Counted from the first letter of the stretch, positions 10,973 through 22,345 are shown. The stretch is DNA of 64,000 nucleotides from Argyresthia goedartella (GCA_949825045.1 OX463836.1:16406329-16470328); one strand, 5' to 3'. The notes: generated from the sequence alone by a model not told the origin. Translations and numbers: made by a program.

Positions 10973-11486
10973 AATGTTTGTTTTTTCTGTTGATTATTAT
11001 TTCGGATTTAAATTCTAATAAAAATATAACCTATCCAATACATAACATGAGTTTTATTTAGTTTTTACCAATAACATGGATTTCATTGGTAAAAATAAAA
11101 AGGGGGACGATATTTGGCGACTATCTTACCAGTCAACATGTCATCGCAATCGACCTTCTGATCTGACAACATAAATAATTTATTATGCCAAAGACCAACA
11201 AATTTTCCAACGAGAACAAAAAAGATAAATCAACAATTTTGTAAAGGAAAACTAGTTTTTCCTTTAAGAAAACAACTATTTTGCCAACGAATATCAACCA
11301 TTTCGCCAATGAAAACCAACTGATTTGCCGACGAAAACTACAATTAAAGAAAACAGGTTGGGCTATGACGCAAGTCATCCCTCATTGCAAAAAGGACTGA
11401 TATACTGATAAAGACAATACCTACTGATCACTCCACATACATGTTCTCGTCAATACCCGAATCTTGGGAGAGAGTTAATGCAGCAA
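10973..11486. other. Non-coding segment shared with 60778-61313
   Basis: No coding potential seen. This AT-rich stretch, containing the AAAAAGGGGGACGATATTTGG block, is nearly identical to 60778-61313. It is the part of the duplicated unit between the pogo-like 3' end and the piggyBac-related block. Confidence 0.7.
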
Positions 11487-11866
11487 CCATTCTATCTCTC
11501 TCATATAAATACAAAACGGCGGATGAGAGAGCGCTATATCAACCGTGTCAACCTAGTTTTGTATTTAAATGAATGGGAGAGTAGTATTGCTGTTAGATCT
11601 GTCCCGCGAATAGAATATAGCTCGTCTGCATTTAATCTTACGTCAAGGATCTTTTAACAAATAACTCACCAAGTTAAAAACTTAACAAAACCTACTTCAA
11701 GTTCAAGCCCTATTTCTTCCTCCCCATTCTAGATGCGAATGAAGTCTGTATATATGAATCCTCATCAAAACTTTTGCTGCACGGAACAACAATACCAAAA
11801 CATCATCTGTGTATATATTTTTTGTATTTTTTTATTTTTCAAAAAGCGATGAATCAATTTTGACAA
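11487..11866 (+). repeat. piggyBac-associated block, copy A
   Basis: Matches 46595-46955 almost base for base (from CTATCTCTCTCATA to AAAAAGCGATGAATCAATTT) and 61314-61441 in part. In the 46.9-kb copy the block runs straight into a piggyBac-type Cys-rich C-terminus; here it diverges just before it. No gene in this copy. Confidence 0.7.
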
Positions 11867-12373
11867 AATGAATGAATGATTGAACTTCTGAATTATAAAC
11901 AACCAATCAAAGTAAGAATCTTCAAAATCGGGCTCATAATTGACGGAGTAATCCCGTAACAAAAAATACAAAAAAAAAAACTGTCAAGTGCGAGTCTAAC
12001 TCGCGCACGAAGGGTACCACCGTACAATGGTAGGGATGGTGTGGAGTAAATAGTTTAGATTTTACATAGCAAAATGTTGTTTACAATGTTATTGGTGCGG
12101 CTACTTTCACACACCATGTACGTAACCAGGTGCATTCATAAGATTCTATGTGGTATTTAAAGAATTGTTGTATGGGAGCCCCCTTAAATATTAATTTTAT
12201 TCTGTATTTAAGTATTTGTTGTTATAGCGGCAACAGAAAGTCATCATTTGTGAAAATTTAATCTGGCTACCACGGTTCATGAGATACAGCCTGGTGATAG
12301 ACGGACGGATGGATGGACAGCGGAGGCTTAGTAATAGGTCCCGTTTGGCACCCTTCGGGAACGGAACCCTACA
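11867..12373 (-). repeat. GGGTTCCGTA interspersed repeat, inverted copy
   Basis: The repeat occupies about 11975-12373 in reverse orientation: CAAGTGCGAGTCTAACTCGC near 11986 and CCTTCGGGAACGGAACCCTA near 12352. 11867-11975 is AT-rich filler without a gene. Confidence 0.8.
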
Positions 12374-12828
12374 AACAGACAAATTGATAACCTCCTCATT
12401 TTCAGTCAGTTGAAAATCTCTATCCTCGATTACTAATATCATTTGGGGAAATATAGTACCAATCACAATGAACAACATTTCCTACAGATCTTATGGTCAC
12501 AAATAAAATAAAATAAATACCCAATCATTCACTTCAAATGCGACCATAGGTTTCTTAGGGAAAGTTGTCCATAATGATGGGCATTATCGTCCCCTAAATA
12601 TGGTCAAGTAATTAAAAGTCACATCTTCCCGTCCATCTAGTTATAGTTGAAATCTCTCTTCACAGAGAATGCCCTTTATAGTTCTCAATTATCCTTCTAG
12701 GACAGTTTTGAAAATATGTATAGATTTGTCCAAAACAATATGAAATAACTCCCTCAGAGAACTAGTTTCCATTGCGACAGCTTTACTCTATTCTTGAGTT
12801 CTCGGACCAGTTATATTATTAATAATAA
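12374..12828. other. No gene or repeat recognised
   Basis: AT-rich sequence with no open frame resembling a protein and no terminal repeats that I could see. Confidence 0.5.
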
Positions 12829-13075
12829 TAATACCTTGGACACTATTTACACACATTGATCTAGCCCCAAACTAGGATTCCCTGTATCTTGGGTACTAGA
12901 CAACGATACACATACTTATGTAGATAAATATTATACTTAGATAGATAAACAACCATGACTAGGGTACAAACATCCATTCTCATCAAACAAATTTTTGCCC
13001 CCACCAGGACTCGAACCCGGGACCCTAGGCTTTGAAGGCAGTGTCACTGCCGACTCGGCCATTCGGGTCGTCTTG
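12829..13075 (-). repeat. tRNA-derived SINE, minus strand
   Basis: Read on the minus strand, the head has an A-box-like TGGCCGAGTCGGCAGTG and a B box GGTTCGAGTCC, in CCCGGGTTCGAGTCCTGGTG near 13007-13030. The body contains TCGTTGTCTAGTACCCAAGA and ends in an (ATT)n tail near 12830. Head, body and tail are in the order typical of lepidopteran SINEs. It is not a functional tRNA gene. Confidence 0.85.
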
Positions 13076-13689
13076 TGACATTGTGAAATTGTGACATCAA
13101 TCATCAATTGTGAATATTCTTCCAACAATTCAACAATTTCTTGGCCAGCATTTACATTATATTTATTCTGTTTCCTGTAACAAGTTTCCCGAAGAACCAA
13201 TAGCTTTGATTCTCTCCATTCAGGGAGCTTTGATTCACTTGGGTGTGTGATCATAGCGGTTATGAGATTGTCTCAAACCATTTTGCATTTTTCTTTGTTG
13301 TTGTGTTTTGTTGGTTAGTCTGTAGCTGCTATGCTGTGGTTTAAGATGAGAATGTCTCAAACAGTTTTGCATTTCTCTTTGTTCTTGTGTTTTGTCGGTT
13401 AGTCTGTATCTTCTATGCTGTGGTTTAAGAGATTCCGTAACATCTATTTATGTGATTTCTTCTTTAACTCCCGGTTTCGTTGAAATTCCTCTGGAGGCCA
13501 GTAGAGTAGCCCTGAAATGAGGAAAATGTATGCAATCAGAAGGTTATTAATTGATGATCTCGCAGGAGTTCCTAAAGTAAAGATAAATATTTATAAGTAC
13601 TTATAGAATATGGTCACAACTTTTGGAAAGTCTAATTATAAAATATTTATTGCACTATTCAAAAGATGATATTACTATTGTTACTAGTA
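13076..13689. other. No gene; short imperfect direct repeat
   Basis: A block containing TTGCATTT-TCTTTGTT-TTGTGTTTTG occurs twice (about 13282-13345 and 13366-13430), an imperfect tandem duplication of about 85 bp. Nothing else recognised. Confidence 0.55.
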
Positions 13690-14127
13690 ATGGACATGTG
13701 CATTCTTCCCATCCCTACCTACGGAGCTCAGACTTGGTCTTTGACTGGCATCCAAAAGTCTAGGCTCGTTTGCTAACGAAATATGGGGTGCAGTATCCTG
13801 GGGGTCCGATTGGTGGTCCGAGTCAGGAATACTGAGATACGCTCCGGAACTAAAATAAAGGAAGTAGCGGAAAAGGCAGCTGAATTGAAGTGGAACTGGG
13901 CAGGCCACGTCGCCCTTATGCGACTAGACCGATGGGCCAAACTAACAACTCTCTGGATCCAAAACACGAAAAGGGGATGTGGTCGACCCAGGAAGCGCTG
14001 GAGTGACGAATTGAGCTACCACAACAACAACTGGTGGGAGGTAGCCCAGGGGTGTGAAGAGTGGAGGAGGGGAAGAGAGGCCTTTGCCCAGCAAATGAGC
14101 AGTGGGATGATGTAGGCTAATAATAAC
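13690..14127 (+). pseudogene. RTE-type non-LTR retrotransposon, 5'-truncated 3' end
   Basis: C-terminus of an RTE-clade reverse transcriptase. ILPIPTYGAQTWSLTGIQKS (13696 on) shifts frame near 13770, then ILGVRLVVRVRNTEIRSGTK, LKWNWAGHVALM, RWAKLTTLW, GCGRPRKRWSDEL and EAFAQQMSSGMM before TAG at 14113. The 3' tail is a short TAATAATAACAG microsatellite, as usual for RTE. Typical dead-on-arrival LINE copy. Confidence 0.85.
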
Positions 14128-14307
14128 AGTAATAAATAACTAGTAATGGTGTACTATTCATTATGGGTAGTATTTAACATCACAAAAAGGTCAAAACTAA
14201 CCAATCAACAAGATGATAAGTTCAAAAACTAAAACCCGTCTACAAAAACATTGCGCTCTAAGGAGTACGAAAACAATCACCACCAGGAGGTCAATAGACT
14301 TCCACGA

Positions 14308-14447
14308 CCTTACTAATAAAAGAATTTATTCACTGTGTAACTTATACAGTCTTTTGTCCTACTTTGAGGTTTGACAATTACTCGACACATGAAAAGGGCA
14401 AAACACTGTATAAGTTAAACAGTGAATAACTTTTTTTTATTAGTAGG
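14308..14447. repeat. Fold-back MITE
   Basis: Left arm TACTAATAAAAGAATTTATT then CACTGTGTAACTTATACAGT; the right arm is its near complement ending TTTTTTATTAGTAGG. Arms of about 40 bp around a central unpaired segment of about 55 bp. Confidence 0.75.
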
Positions 14448-15072
14448 GCCGCTAATGATTTGACTAAATGCAAGCAAAGCATGGAATTTTATTTGCAATC
14501 AGATATGCGCAAAATATGCCAGTGAAAATAAAAGATATGAAGTGTAAAGATATAAAGTATATGAAGTGTATCTTTTCTGTCAGTGAACTACTAATCATGT
14601 AGTTTAGTAGTTAATTTAGTCCACCTTATCAGAAGGAGCTAATGAGAGATATAGATATTGCAGAAGTATGAGAGATTTAGCTCAGTAGTTAATTTTGACC
14701 AACATATCAGAACGTGTCAATGAGAAAGGGATGGAAAAACGCTTCAACGAAACTTTACAAAATAGTGAAACTAAAAATATGATTTTGGTGAATGTCGCAA
14801 CTTCTAAATATCATTGGCGTATGCCATGCCAGCGAGCGATTGATGAAAAAGAGAGATACTTTGATCTAAATGAAAAAAATGAAGTAAAGACACATTCTAA
14901 TGAGTGGTGAATGAGTGATAAGGTTTTTATTCGAAATTAACTACTTACTTCATTTACTTTTAATCATTTGTGAACTACTCATGTCTATTTGCAATGTCCT
15001 TTTCATTTGATAACCCACACGACCCTGTACAACTTTTTTTTAAATCCATGGCTCCATGCCCTCTAGAGTACA
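14448..15072. other. No recognisable gene
   Basis: A 71-codon open frame at 14695-14910 has no family features and the composition of its surroundings; I do not call it a gene. The rest is AT-rich. Confidence 0.5.
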
Positions 15073-15285
15073 ATACGATTAAAATCAGTTAAGGATTCGG
15101 CCAACCTCGGAAATTGGCGTGAATCCCTCATCCCTCCATCCTCCATCCATTCATCCCTGTAGCGATTTCTTGATGAGGGAGAGCCCTCATCAAGAAATCG
15201 TTGTATTATTGGCGTGTCATTTCCGTCTCCGGATTTAGGCGATGATATCCGAGAAAAGCGAATCTTTAACTGATTTTAATCGTAT
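15073..15285. repeat. Nested palindromic MITE
   Basis: Outer arms ATACGATTAAAATCAGTTAA at 15073 and the complement TTAACTGATTTTAATCGTAT ending at 15285. An inner perfect hairpin, CGATTTCTTGATGAGGG at 15163, pairs with CCCTCATCAAGAAATCG ending 15199. Two concentric inverted repeats in 213 bp. Confidence 0.82.
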
Positions 15286-15289
15286 CGTA

Positions 15290-15420
15290 CGCCATATTGA
15301 ATTTATTGTGACTTCACATAGCCAATAACCAGAGGACAATCAAGACGCTTCATTTGTCAAATTCTGATAAGTAGTTTAGATGTTCTGGTGACACAAATGA
15401 ACATACATACTAAATTAGAT
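15290..15420 (-). repeat. Fragment of a repeat also seen at 41180-41437
   Basis: GTGACTTCACATAGCC followed by ATTTGTCAAATTCTGATAAG and TTCTGGTG matches, in reverse, parts of the insertion inside the GGGTTCCG repeat at 41180-41437. Class unknown. Confidence 0.6.
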
Positions 15421-15704
15421 TACAAGCTCTTATTAAATACTTTTCAAGCAACTTTTATATTGTAATACAAGATACGGATAAATAACTATTATAGTATCTG
15501 TGTTATAACTTAGTATCATGCTAGTAATATCGGTAGGTAGGGACGTTCATGAAATCGAGTAACGATCCACATATGGGAGAAGTATTTTAAAATCTGGTCA
15601 AACACATAATCTTCTTATTGGCTTTGCTGTAGTCGGAAAAAAAATAACTCAGCCTCTATGTTAATATTATCAGCGACGCAGTCATTATATTTGATGCTGA
15701 AATC

Positions 15705-15960
15705 CAACTAATATCATACCTAAATGTGAAAATAGCGATGTTTAGATGTTTGGATGTTTGTATGTTTGGATGTCTGTATGTTTGGATGTTTGTGTTTGTG
15801 CCTCAATCACGCCATAATGCCTGAACGTATTTGAATATGAGCTAGATTAACATGTAGGATGCATTTTATCCGCCAGCAAAAGAAGGAGGGTAACATTATC
15901 CCGGTAAATGGTAATTCCTAGGAACATGCAGATGAAGTTGCGGGAATCAGCTAGTATTTT
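15705..15960 (+). repeat. GGATGTTTG...CAGCTAGT repeat (Helitron-like end)
   Basis: Starts with reiterated GATGTTTGGATGTTTGTATG units and ends GGGAATCAGCTAGTATTTT. This start/end pair is common in Lepidoptera, and the CTAGT end is Helitron-like, but I see no coding capacity to prove class. A related start occurs near 28490-28525. Confidence 0.55.
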
Positions 15961-15967
15961 ATTTATG

Positions 15968-16326
15968 TCATGGTGAGATTGTCAAAACTGAAGTTAGTTA
16001 GTAAACTATCGACAAATTTTAAACCTGACCGACAGGGTTTAGAATTTACATTTCTTTTGGACTTACATGTCAACCTAACATGAAGACTATTGGGGAACTT
16101 CGCTGTGCTCGCCCCCTCTAGTCTTCACCTAAGCTACCAGTGTTTGCCCTGGTATTTTGTTTGCAATTCAAGTTTAAACCTTTTCACAATTTGATGGTTT
16201 TATCATAAACTAACGCGTTATGTCGTAAGCAGTACGGTACAGTTTCCAATTTATCGATAGTTGGTAAACCAACGCGAAAAAAATGTTAGATTATAAACTA
16301 ACGTTTTTGACAATCTTATGGTGTCA
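15968..16326. repeat. Probable imperfect fold-back element
   Basis: GAGATTGTCAAAACTGAAGT ... AAACTATCGACAAATT near the left and its approximate complement (AATTTATCGATAGTTGG ... CGTTTTTGACAATCTTAT) near the right. Weak arms; low confidence. Confidence 0.45.
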
Positions 16327-16725
16327 TATATAATATAATCATATATTCATTAACAATTTCACAAGATATGACATATTTTTACACTTGGTATAGAAAAGGG
16401 ATGTTCACTACTCCCTAAAAAAGGGCGAACCCTGTGGTATAGGATGAGCAGTAATACTTCCCACCAGTAGACAAGACTTTAAATACATCTTTAAAAAAGG
16501 AATAAAGTAATTAAGTACACATCTAGCAGTAACTTATGTAGAATGATTTTAGGTATTATCAAAGTAGACAACTTATAATAATAATACAGCGTTACGCCTT
16601 TTCTCATATGGGGGTGGCAGAGGCATAGACAACCTAATTAGAAAATAGAAAAATCAAACCACAAGTAATAAGTTAATAGCAAGTGTCTGTGTGTGTGTGA
16701 GGTTGTGTAAGATAGTGTGTTTGAA
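16327..16725. other. No gene; short GT-rich run before the Merlin element
   Basis: AT-rich, with a TGTGTGTGTG stretch at 16687-16700. Nothing else recognised. Confidence 0.5.
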
Positions 16726-17950
16726 TGTGTATGGGGTTGGTTTTTGAATGGTTCCAAATTAATTTGATTATAATGATATTTTTTATGGATAGCTGGCACT
16801 TACTTTTCATACCAAAGTGCTTTTCTTTTTTGTCGGAAATGCACAGTTTTTCTGAAAATTGAAAGTTAAAATTGCGAATTTTCTGTGATCAAAACGTAAT
16901 TTGCAACTAAAATCGGCAAAACAAAACGTTATAAGTACCATTCACAGACAAAATTAAGACGTTTTGTCTGTGATATTGTCATTATAGTATATCTGTGGTC
17001 GAAAAATGGCGCATTTTCATTCCGTTCACTGAAAAATTTATTCCGTTTCTGTTGAAGCTACGCGAATGTGCTCTCCCTTGTTACTCTTGATAATATTACG
17101 ACGACTTTGGCTTTCCTCCTGGACTTTTGTGAATTCTATAACCGACCGACCTCTGCGTGTATTCTGGATCCCTGCTTGCAATTACGATTGACCTTTGCTT
17201 CTAACCTGGACATTGATTTGCTTTGCGAAATGGACCAACCTTCGACGAGTGGTACTTCTGGACGGCGGCTCTACGATGAGGTGCTAGATGGTGAGCAACC
17301 ATCAACGAGTGTTAAATCCGGCCTCGTTTGGAGGTAGAAGATGCGCAGGCGGCTGTCTCATCATCATCGACGGATTATACTTCCGACGAAGAAGAACCGT
17401 TTGTTCGGCGGAACTTGTATTCCACTGAAGTAACCGCGATGTGGAACTTGGTCAAAGTGGTGCAGAGACTGGACACGAGAGAAAAGTGTCTGACTTTTGC
17501 TGAACAAGAACGCCTAATCCGAACAACAAAATTGTGTGCTAAACATCGCACACCAATGAAAGTGGTGTACACCAAAAACAAGACAGCTGGTTCATTTATA
17601 TGTAACAAGGGAAGCTGCTTGAACAAAAATTGTGTCTCCAGGTCCGTTGCAACCTGGTTTGAAAATGCAAAGATTCCAATGCCAACAATCTTTTACCTGA
17701 TGTAATGCTTCGCGCAGAAATTAGATACTATGAGAGTTATTTGGGAGGACTACACAAAAGTCGGAGAGAAATGTCTGTCCCGGGTTACCATAGTGGATTG
17801 GTTTAACTATTGCAGGGAAATGGTGGTGAAATACCAACGTCACAGACAAGCTGGCAAAGGAAAAATTGGTGGCCCGGGTATAGTGGTGCAAATAGACGAA
17901 AGTAAATATGGAAATAGAAAATATAACAAAGGTATGTAGAGATGTTTGCT

Positions 17951-18479
17951 TTAGGTCACTTTCTGTGTAAATACTAGAGATAGGTTGTGTTAGGTCACAA
18001 CGTTATGGACGACCCAGAGCCGAGCGAAGCGGAGCGGAGCGAGGCGACCCCATCTAGTTTCACAAAACTGAAATTGTTGTTTTAGGTCACTTTCTATATT
18101 CTATTATATTCTAGATAGGTTGTGTTAGGTCACAACGTTATGAACGACCCAGAGCCGAGCGAAGCAGAGCGGAGCGAGGCGACCCCATCTCGTTTTACAA
18201 AACTGAAATTGTTGTTTTAGGTCACTTTCTGTGTAAATACTAGAGATAGGTTGTGTTAGGTCACAACGTTATGAACGACCCAGAGCCGAGCGAAGCGGAG
18301 CGGAGCGAGGTGACCCCATCTCGTTTCACAAAACTGAAATTGTTGTTTTAGGTCACTTTCTGTGTAAATACTAGAGATAGGTTGTGTTAGGTCACAACGT
18401 TATGAACGACCCAGAGCCGAGCGAAGCGGAGCGGAGCGAGGCGACCCCATCTCGTTTCACAAAACTGAAATGGTTGTTA
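17951..18479 (+). repeat. Four-unit minisatellite filling the Merlin intron
   Basis: Four units of 131-135 bp starting at 17951, 18082, 18217 and 18348. Each opens TTAGGTCACTTTCT and contains AGGTCACAACGTTATG and a GC-rich GAGCGAAGCGGAGCGGAGCG core. The array makes up almost all of the intron. Each unit start, TTTTAG|GTCAC, resembles the true acceptor TTTCAG|GTCGA at 18501. Confidence 0.9.
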
Positions 18480-18671
18480 AACATTGCTTTGTTTGTTTCA
18501 GGTCGACGCGTTGAAGGTCATTGGGTGTTGGGGATGATCGCAGATAACAGTGAGGATTAACGTTTAGAAGTGTGTCCTAATAATTTAAGGAAATCAGAGG
18601 TTTTAGTACCACTGATTAAACAGCATGTGGCTGAAGGGTCCATAATTCACACAGATTATTGGAGGGCTTAT

Positions 18672-18732
18672 GATTGTCTGGGTGACCATGGGTTTACTCA
18701 TAAAAAAGTAAACCATAGTCACCCAGACAATC
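18672..18732. repeat. Hairpin inside transposase coding sequence
   Basis: GATTGTCTGGGTGAC (18672) pairs perfectly with GTCACCCAGACAATC ending at 18732; the stem continues with one bulge through ATGGGTTTAC / GTAAACCAT around an A-rich loop. The palindrome lies in the conserved YDCLGDHGFTHKKVNHSHPD segment. Confidence 0.88.
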
Positions 18733-19196
18733 CTTTCATAGCCCCCGATGGAGTCCATACACAACGGATTGAATCTCAGTGGAGGGTGGTTAAAATGTTT
18801 TTTAAGGGTAACTACAGTAACACAATAAATTTTGAAGACAGTGTTATGGAGTATTTGTGGCGGAGGAATGTGTCGAGGCAAAAACATGACCCGTTTGAAG
18901 AGTTGTTAAAAGCTATAAGATATGTCTATAAAATAGAATAAATATATATAGTGATTTTAAATATGGTGTATTTCTTCATTTCCCTCTCCCCCCTCATTAA
19001 ATTTATTGTTTGTTTTTTATTCTCTGATCATTTTGAGTGAACCTTACCTCAAAATTTAATTAATTTGAAAAATTCATATCTCAAAAAGTATACATTTCCG
19101 ATCTTCAAAAACTATATTGGGGGGGATGAGGGGGCCCCCCCTCCCCCCTCTCCGCTCAATTCATTTGGAACCATTCAAAAAATTACCCTGTGTATG

Positions 19197-20256
19197 TTCC
19201 TGTGTTCATTATCATGTTATATAAGCTTACTACTGCTTACATTATTGATGGGTAAATCTGACACTTGACATAAGTTAATCCAGTCTGTGATGCTGTCAAT
19301 CAATTCTATAAATCTATTTCCCCCTGCTTTACTCTACACCATATCTTGGTCAGAGTGTTGATAAGGGGGCAGAAGCATCTACATCTACACTCCAACCTGG
19401 AGCTTCTCTCAACAACATACTCACATGAACATGCAAATTGATAAGCCTGTCGTCATTCCCAGAGCCACCTTGCAGAAATTGCAACAGTTTCGGAAGCATG
19501 GTGTATTCACATCCCTTATCCAACTCCGCTTTCAGCTTTGACAGCTCTGCTTGACTGATGTAGTTGGCGTATGTACTCCAGATGTTCCCTGAATGTACTC
19601 CGGATGTACTCTGGATGTTCACCCAACAGTCTCTGATGGAGCGGGCTGTAACAAATACAAATTACACATGTGAGTACAGTTCTTCTTCTCCTTCTCTCCA
19701 GGGGGTGATAGTGCCTGCACAAGCTGGAGTAGGAGGCCTGGATGTTCTAGGAGCTCCGAGGTCGTTGTTGTTTCACCCAGAATGGCCACCCTGGTTTCAA
19801 TTATCTAAAGATACCTTAAGTGAGTGTCCTGCCTCCCTGTGAGACGGTCCCACACGCGCGACAATTCGATCTGGCCAAAATATATCACCGAAAGCACTGA
19901 CGACTACGCGGAGCCACAACATTGACCACCAAACACGCGTTTTGGGAATGGATTGCCACAATACTAATTGATTTCCATTACATAAAATCTCCAAATTCAC
20001 TCTCGACATTCTGCGAGACCGGAGACATCCCAATCACAGCACAGAGTACATTCCACAGAGTAACTTATATAATACTGAAAGTACATTCCCAATCGAGACG
20101 ACAGCAGTATCGATACATTGACTTCGATACCTAGTACTTTTTGTACTCGATACTTAGGTTCCGATGCTTTACTGAGTATCGATACTTTTTCACCTACTCG
20201 ATACTTTTATCCCTCACTAGTGTCATTTGACGCAGAGTAGCCATTTCTCTTTTCAG
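19197..20256. other. Gene-poor stretch with palindromic half-element and TATCGATA repeats
   Basis: AGAGTGTTGATAAGGGGGC near 19352 is one arm of the hairpin found at 26975. At 20108-20210, AGTATCGATA / CGATAC units repeat and end in TCCCTCACTAG, a hAT-like terminal sequence. No gene recognised before the splice acceptor at 20256. Confidence 0.5.
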
Positions 20257-22149
20257 GAAAACAATAATATTTTGGCTATATCCACCATCTTGGATCCCCG
20301 ATTTAAAAACATACATTAAATCGATGCAAATGCATGCATCGGTGAACGCCGATGAACCGTCTTCATCGCCACCAACGGTCCAATCAGGTTCTGAATCAGA
20401 AAATGAATATGACTTTTGGAGACCACCAAAAAGCTGGCAAAAAGAAGACAAAACAGGCGCAATGAAAGAGGAGACGCAGGTACAGATAAAACGACATTAT
20501 ACCTCGCAAGCCCAGCGTCTGCTTTAAAATCTGACCCGTATAAACATTGGTGTGAAATAAAAGCAGTCTTTCCAAAATTATATTCTTTGGCAAGTCAGTA
20601 TTTGTTAACACCGGCGACTTCAGGAGGCCTACCATGACCTTATAAGAAACTGCTCTTAATCCAGGCAGTTCAGTTAAAGTACTTAAACTGAACGACTTAA
20701 TTTCGTACCATGACCTCATAAAAGGTGAACGAGTGGGGGCGATCGCGGTAAAAAATATCAACCGAACCATAGCTGAACCATAACCGAAACACGACTTTAA
20801 GGACTATTCGTATCGCGCTAATGTTTTGACAGATGGTTGAACCGAAGTTCGATTGGAATTGGACCATAACCGCTGTCAAACGAACGGTTTTGTTAAAGTT
20901 ATTATGGAGCTACTTTTTCACGACCGTTGTAGAATTGTTGAGATGAAAAGTGGGTGACAATCGTGAAATTGATGTATCTGGACTTTGGAAATGGCCTACG
21001 AGTGTGATGTAGCTATAGCGCGAGCCTAATCTAAAACAGGGAATCGGAGTTTATCAAGCGAAATTGTCTGTCGAAGGAGTTAGCTTGTGGACACATTAAT
21101 TACCTACTCAGTTGACCCTTAATTTGCCACCAACCAGTGCTTTGGATGTGGACACGAAGGTTAGTAACACTATACAAAGTACTAGAATGTATCACATTTA
21201 CTTTTGTTTGGACATGAACAATTTTTATTCCGTTTCCCAAAAACAGAACTAAGTGAGCTTAGTAACAGTGCTTACATTTTGTTTCAGGTACTGGTTGTTT
21301 AGCATTTTGCCACAGGCTCCTACCAGACGATTGGATGAGAAAGCAGGAAACATTGTGTTTACCATTCAAGTGTCTCCACAAATGTAAAACAAGTCACCTT
21401 AGCATTCAACAAGCCAGAAATCTTAAATTTCCCTTTCAACTTCGTGATAGGGAGCAAATTAAAAGGAAGTAAGTAACTATATGTTAACATCATTCCATTC
21501 AATTCAAATCAGATTACATTTACCTACGGCTGGGTAAACGCCTCCTCTTTACCACACTATCTACTCTGGTCCTGAGCCTCCCGCAGCCACTGCTTGCCAG
21601 CCAGCGTCTCAGCGTCCATCTATCCGGTGGTCTGCGTTTCTGCCTCATACATCATACAATTCCTATTTATTAGTTTGCCTATCACAATTTATTTTAGATT
21701 ATTACTTTTGGTTTGGTAATGAACAAAAAAAAGCATACCAAGATTGTGTGGCTTATAAGTTTTAATATATACTTTACTGCACAAAACAGAGAATCCAAAA
21801 AAATATATAAAGGTAAAAACATGTACAAAGGCGAGCTTATCTCTAACAGGAAATGTCTCCCAGCAAACCTTGATTGGAGGGGTAAAAAAGAAACTACAGG
21901 TAGAGCTACATATGTGCACGACATTAAATACTTACCAATATCTACATAATACTAAAATATATTGATATATATTTTATGATATATATTATATGATTATACT
22001 AATACATCAAATACATACTAATACATGCTTATACTTCTTAGATATATTGATGAGAAAGATATATACAAACAAATAATTTTAAAAAATGTAAGTTGACGGA
22101 CTGTCTCTGATTTGATTTGAAGTTGTACTAATTATAATATAGGTATAGG

Positions 22150-22345
22150 ACAACTGTGGTGCTGCTACCATGTACGGTTGTTGCCCTGCCTACCATGAGA
22201 GAGGTCCTGGGTTCAATCCCCGGCTGGGGATAAAGAAAAGAAAACCCAGTCTTGTCATCATTGTTTCTGGTTCCCACAACCCAGGGTACGCTAGTGTGGG
22301 GCCAGGAGCACTGTATGTGCCTGTATGTAAATGTTTATGTATAAA
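22150..22345 (+). repeat. tRNA-derived SINE
   Basis: CCTGCCTACCATGAGAGAGG (A-box region) and GGTTCAATCCCCGGCTGGGG (B box) near 22190-22230, followed by a TTGTTTCTGGTTCCCACAAC body. Same family as the inverted copy at 30000-30175. Confidence 0.8.

Larger units (their letters stand above)
17230..18941 (+). pseudogene. Merlin ISXO2-type transposase, two exons, broken
   Basis: DDE transposase of the IS1595/ISXO2 type. N-terminus MDQPSTSGTSGRRL from 17230, frameshift near 17330, then a zinc-binding region (CAKHRTPMKVVY, CNKGSCLNKNC), a TAA at 17703-17705 followed in the same frame by CFAQKLDTMRVIWEDY, and the first catalytic Asp in VVQIDESKYGNRKYNKG. A GT-AG intron (17937-18501) splits the codon for the last Gly. 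Exon 2 reads RRVEGHWVLGMIADNSED, TAA at 18558-18560, then GSIIHTDYWRAYDCLG (second Asp), KVNHSHPDNP and GVHTQRIESQWRVVK (third acidic residue). Ends at TAA 18939. Two nonsense codons and one frameshift. Confidence 0.9.
16734..19188 (+). mobile_element. Merlin (IS1595-type) element with 8-bp target duplication
   Basis: The left end starts GGGTTGGTTTTTGAATGGTT, continuing CCAAATTAATT. The right end in complement starts GGGTAATTTTTTGAATGGTT, continuing CCAAATGAATT. TGTGTATG flanks both ends exactly (16726-16733 and 19189-19196); 8 bp is the Merlin target duplication. It carries an ISXO2-type transposase gene. A C/G-rich near-palindrome (about 19120-19155) precedes the right TIR. Confidence 0.93.

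Noticed and set aside
12990..13062. tRNA gene
   Set aside because: A and B boxes are present on the minus strand, but the sequence continues into a SINE body with an ATT tail and the cloverleaf is not complete.
14695..14910. Small protein-coding gene
   Set aside because: Seventy-one codons of low-complexity charged sequence in AT-rich DNA, with no motif, no splice context and no second copy.
17951..18479. CRISPR-like or satellite array
   Set aside because: Units are contiguous with no unique spacers and only four copies; it is an intronic minisatellite.
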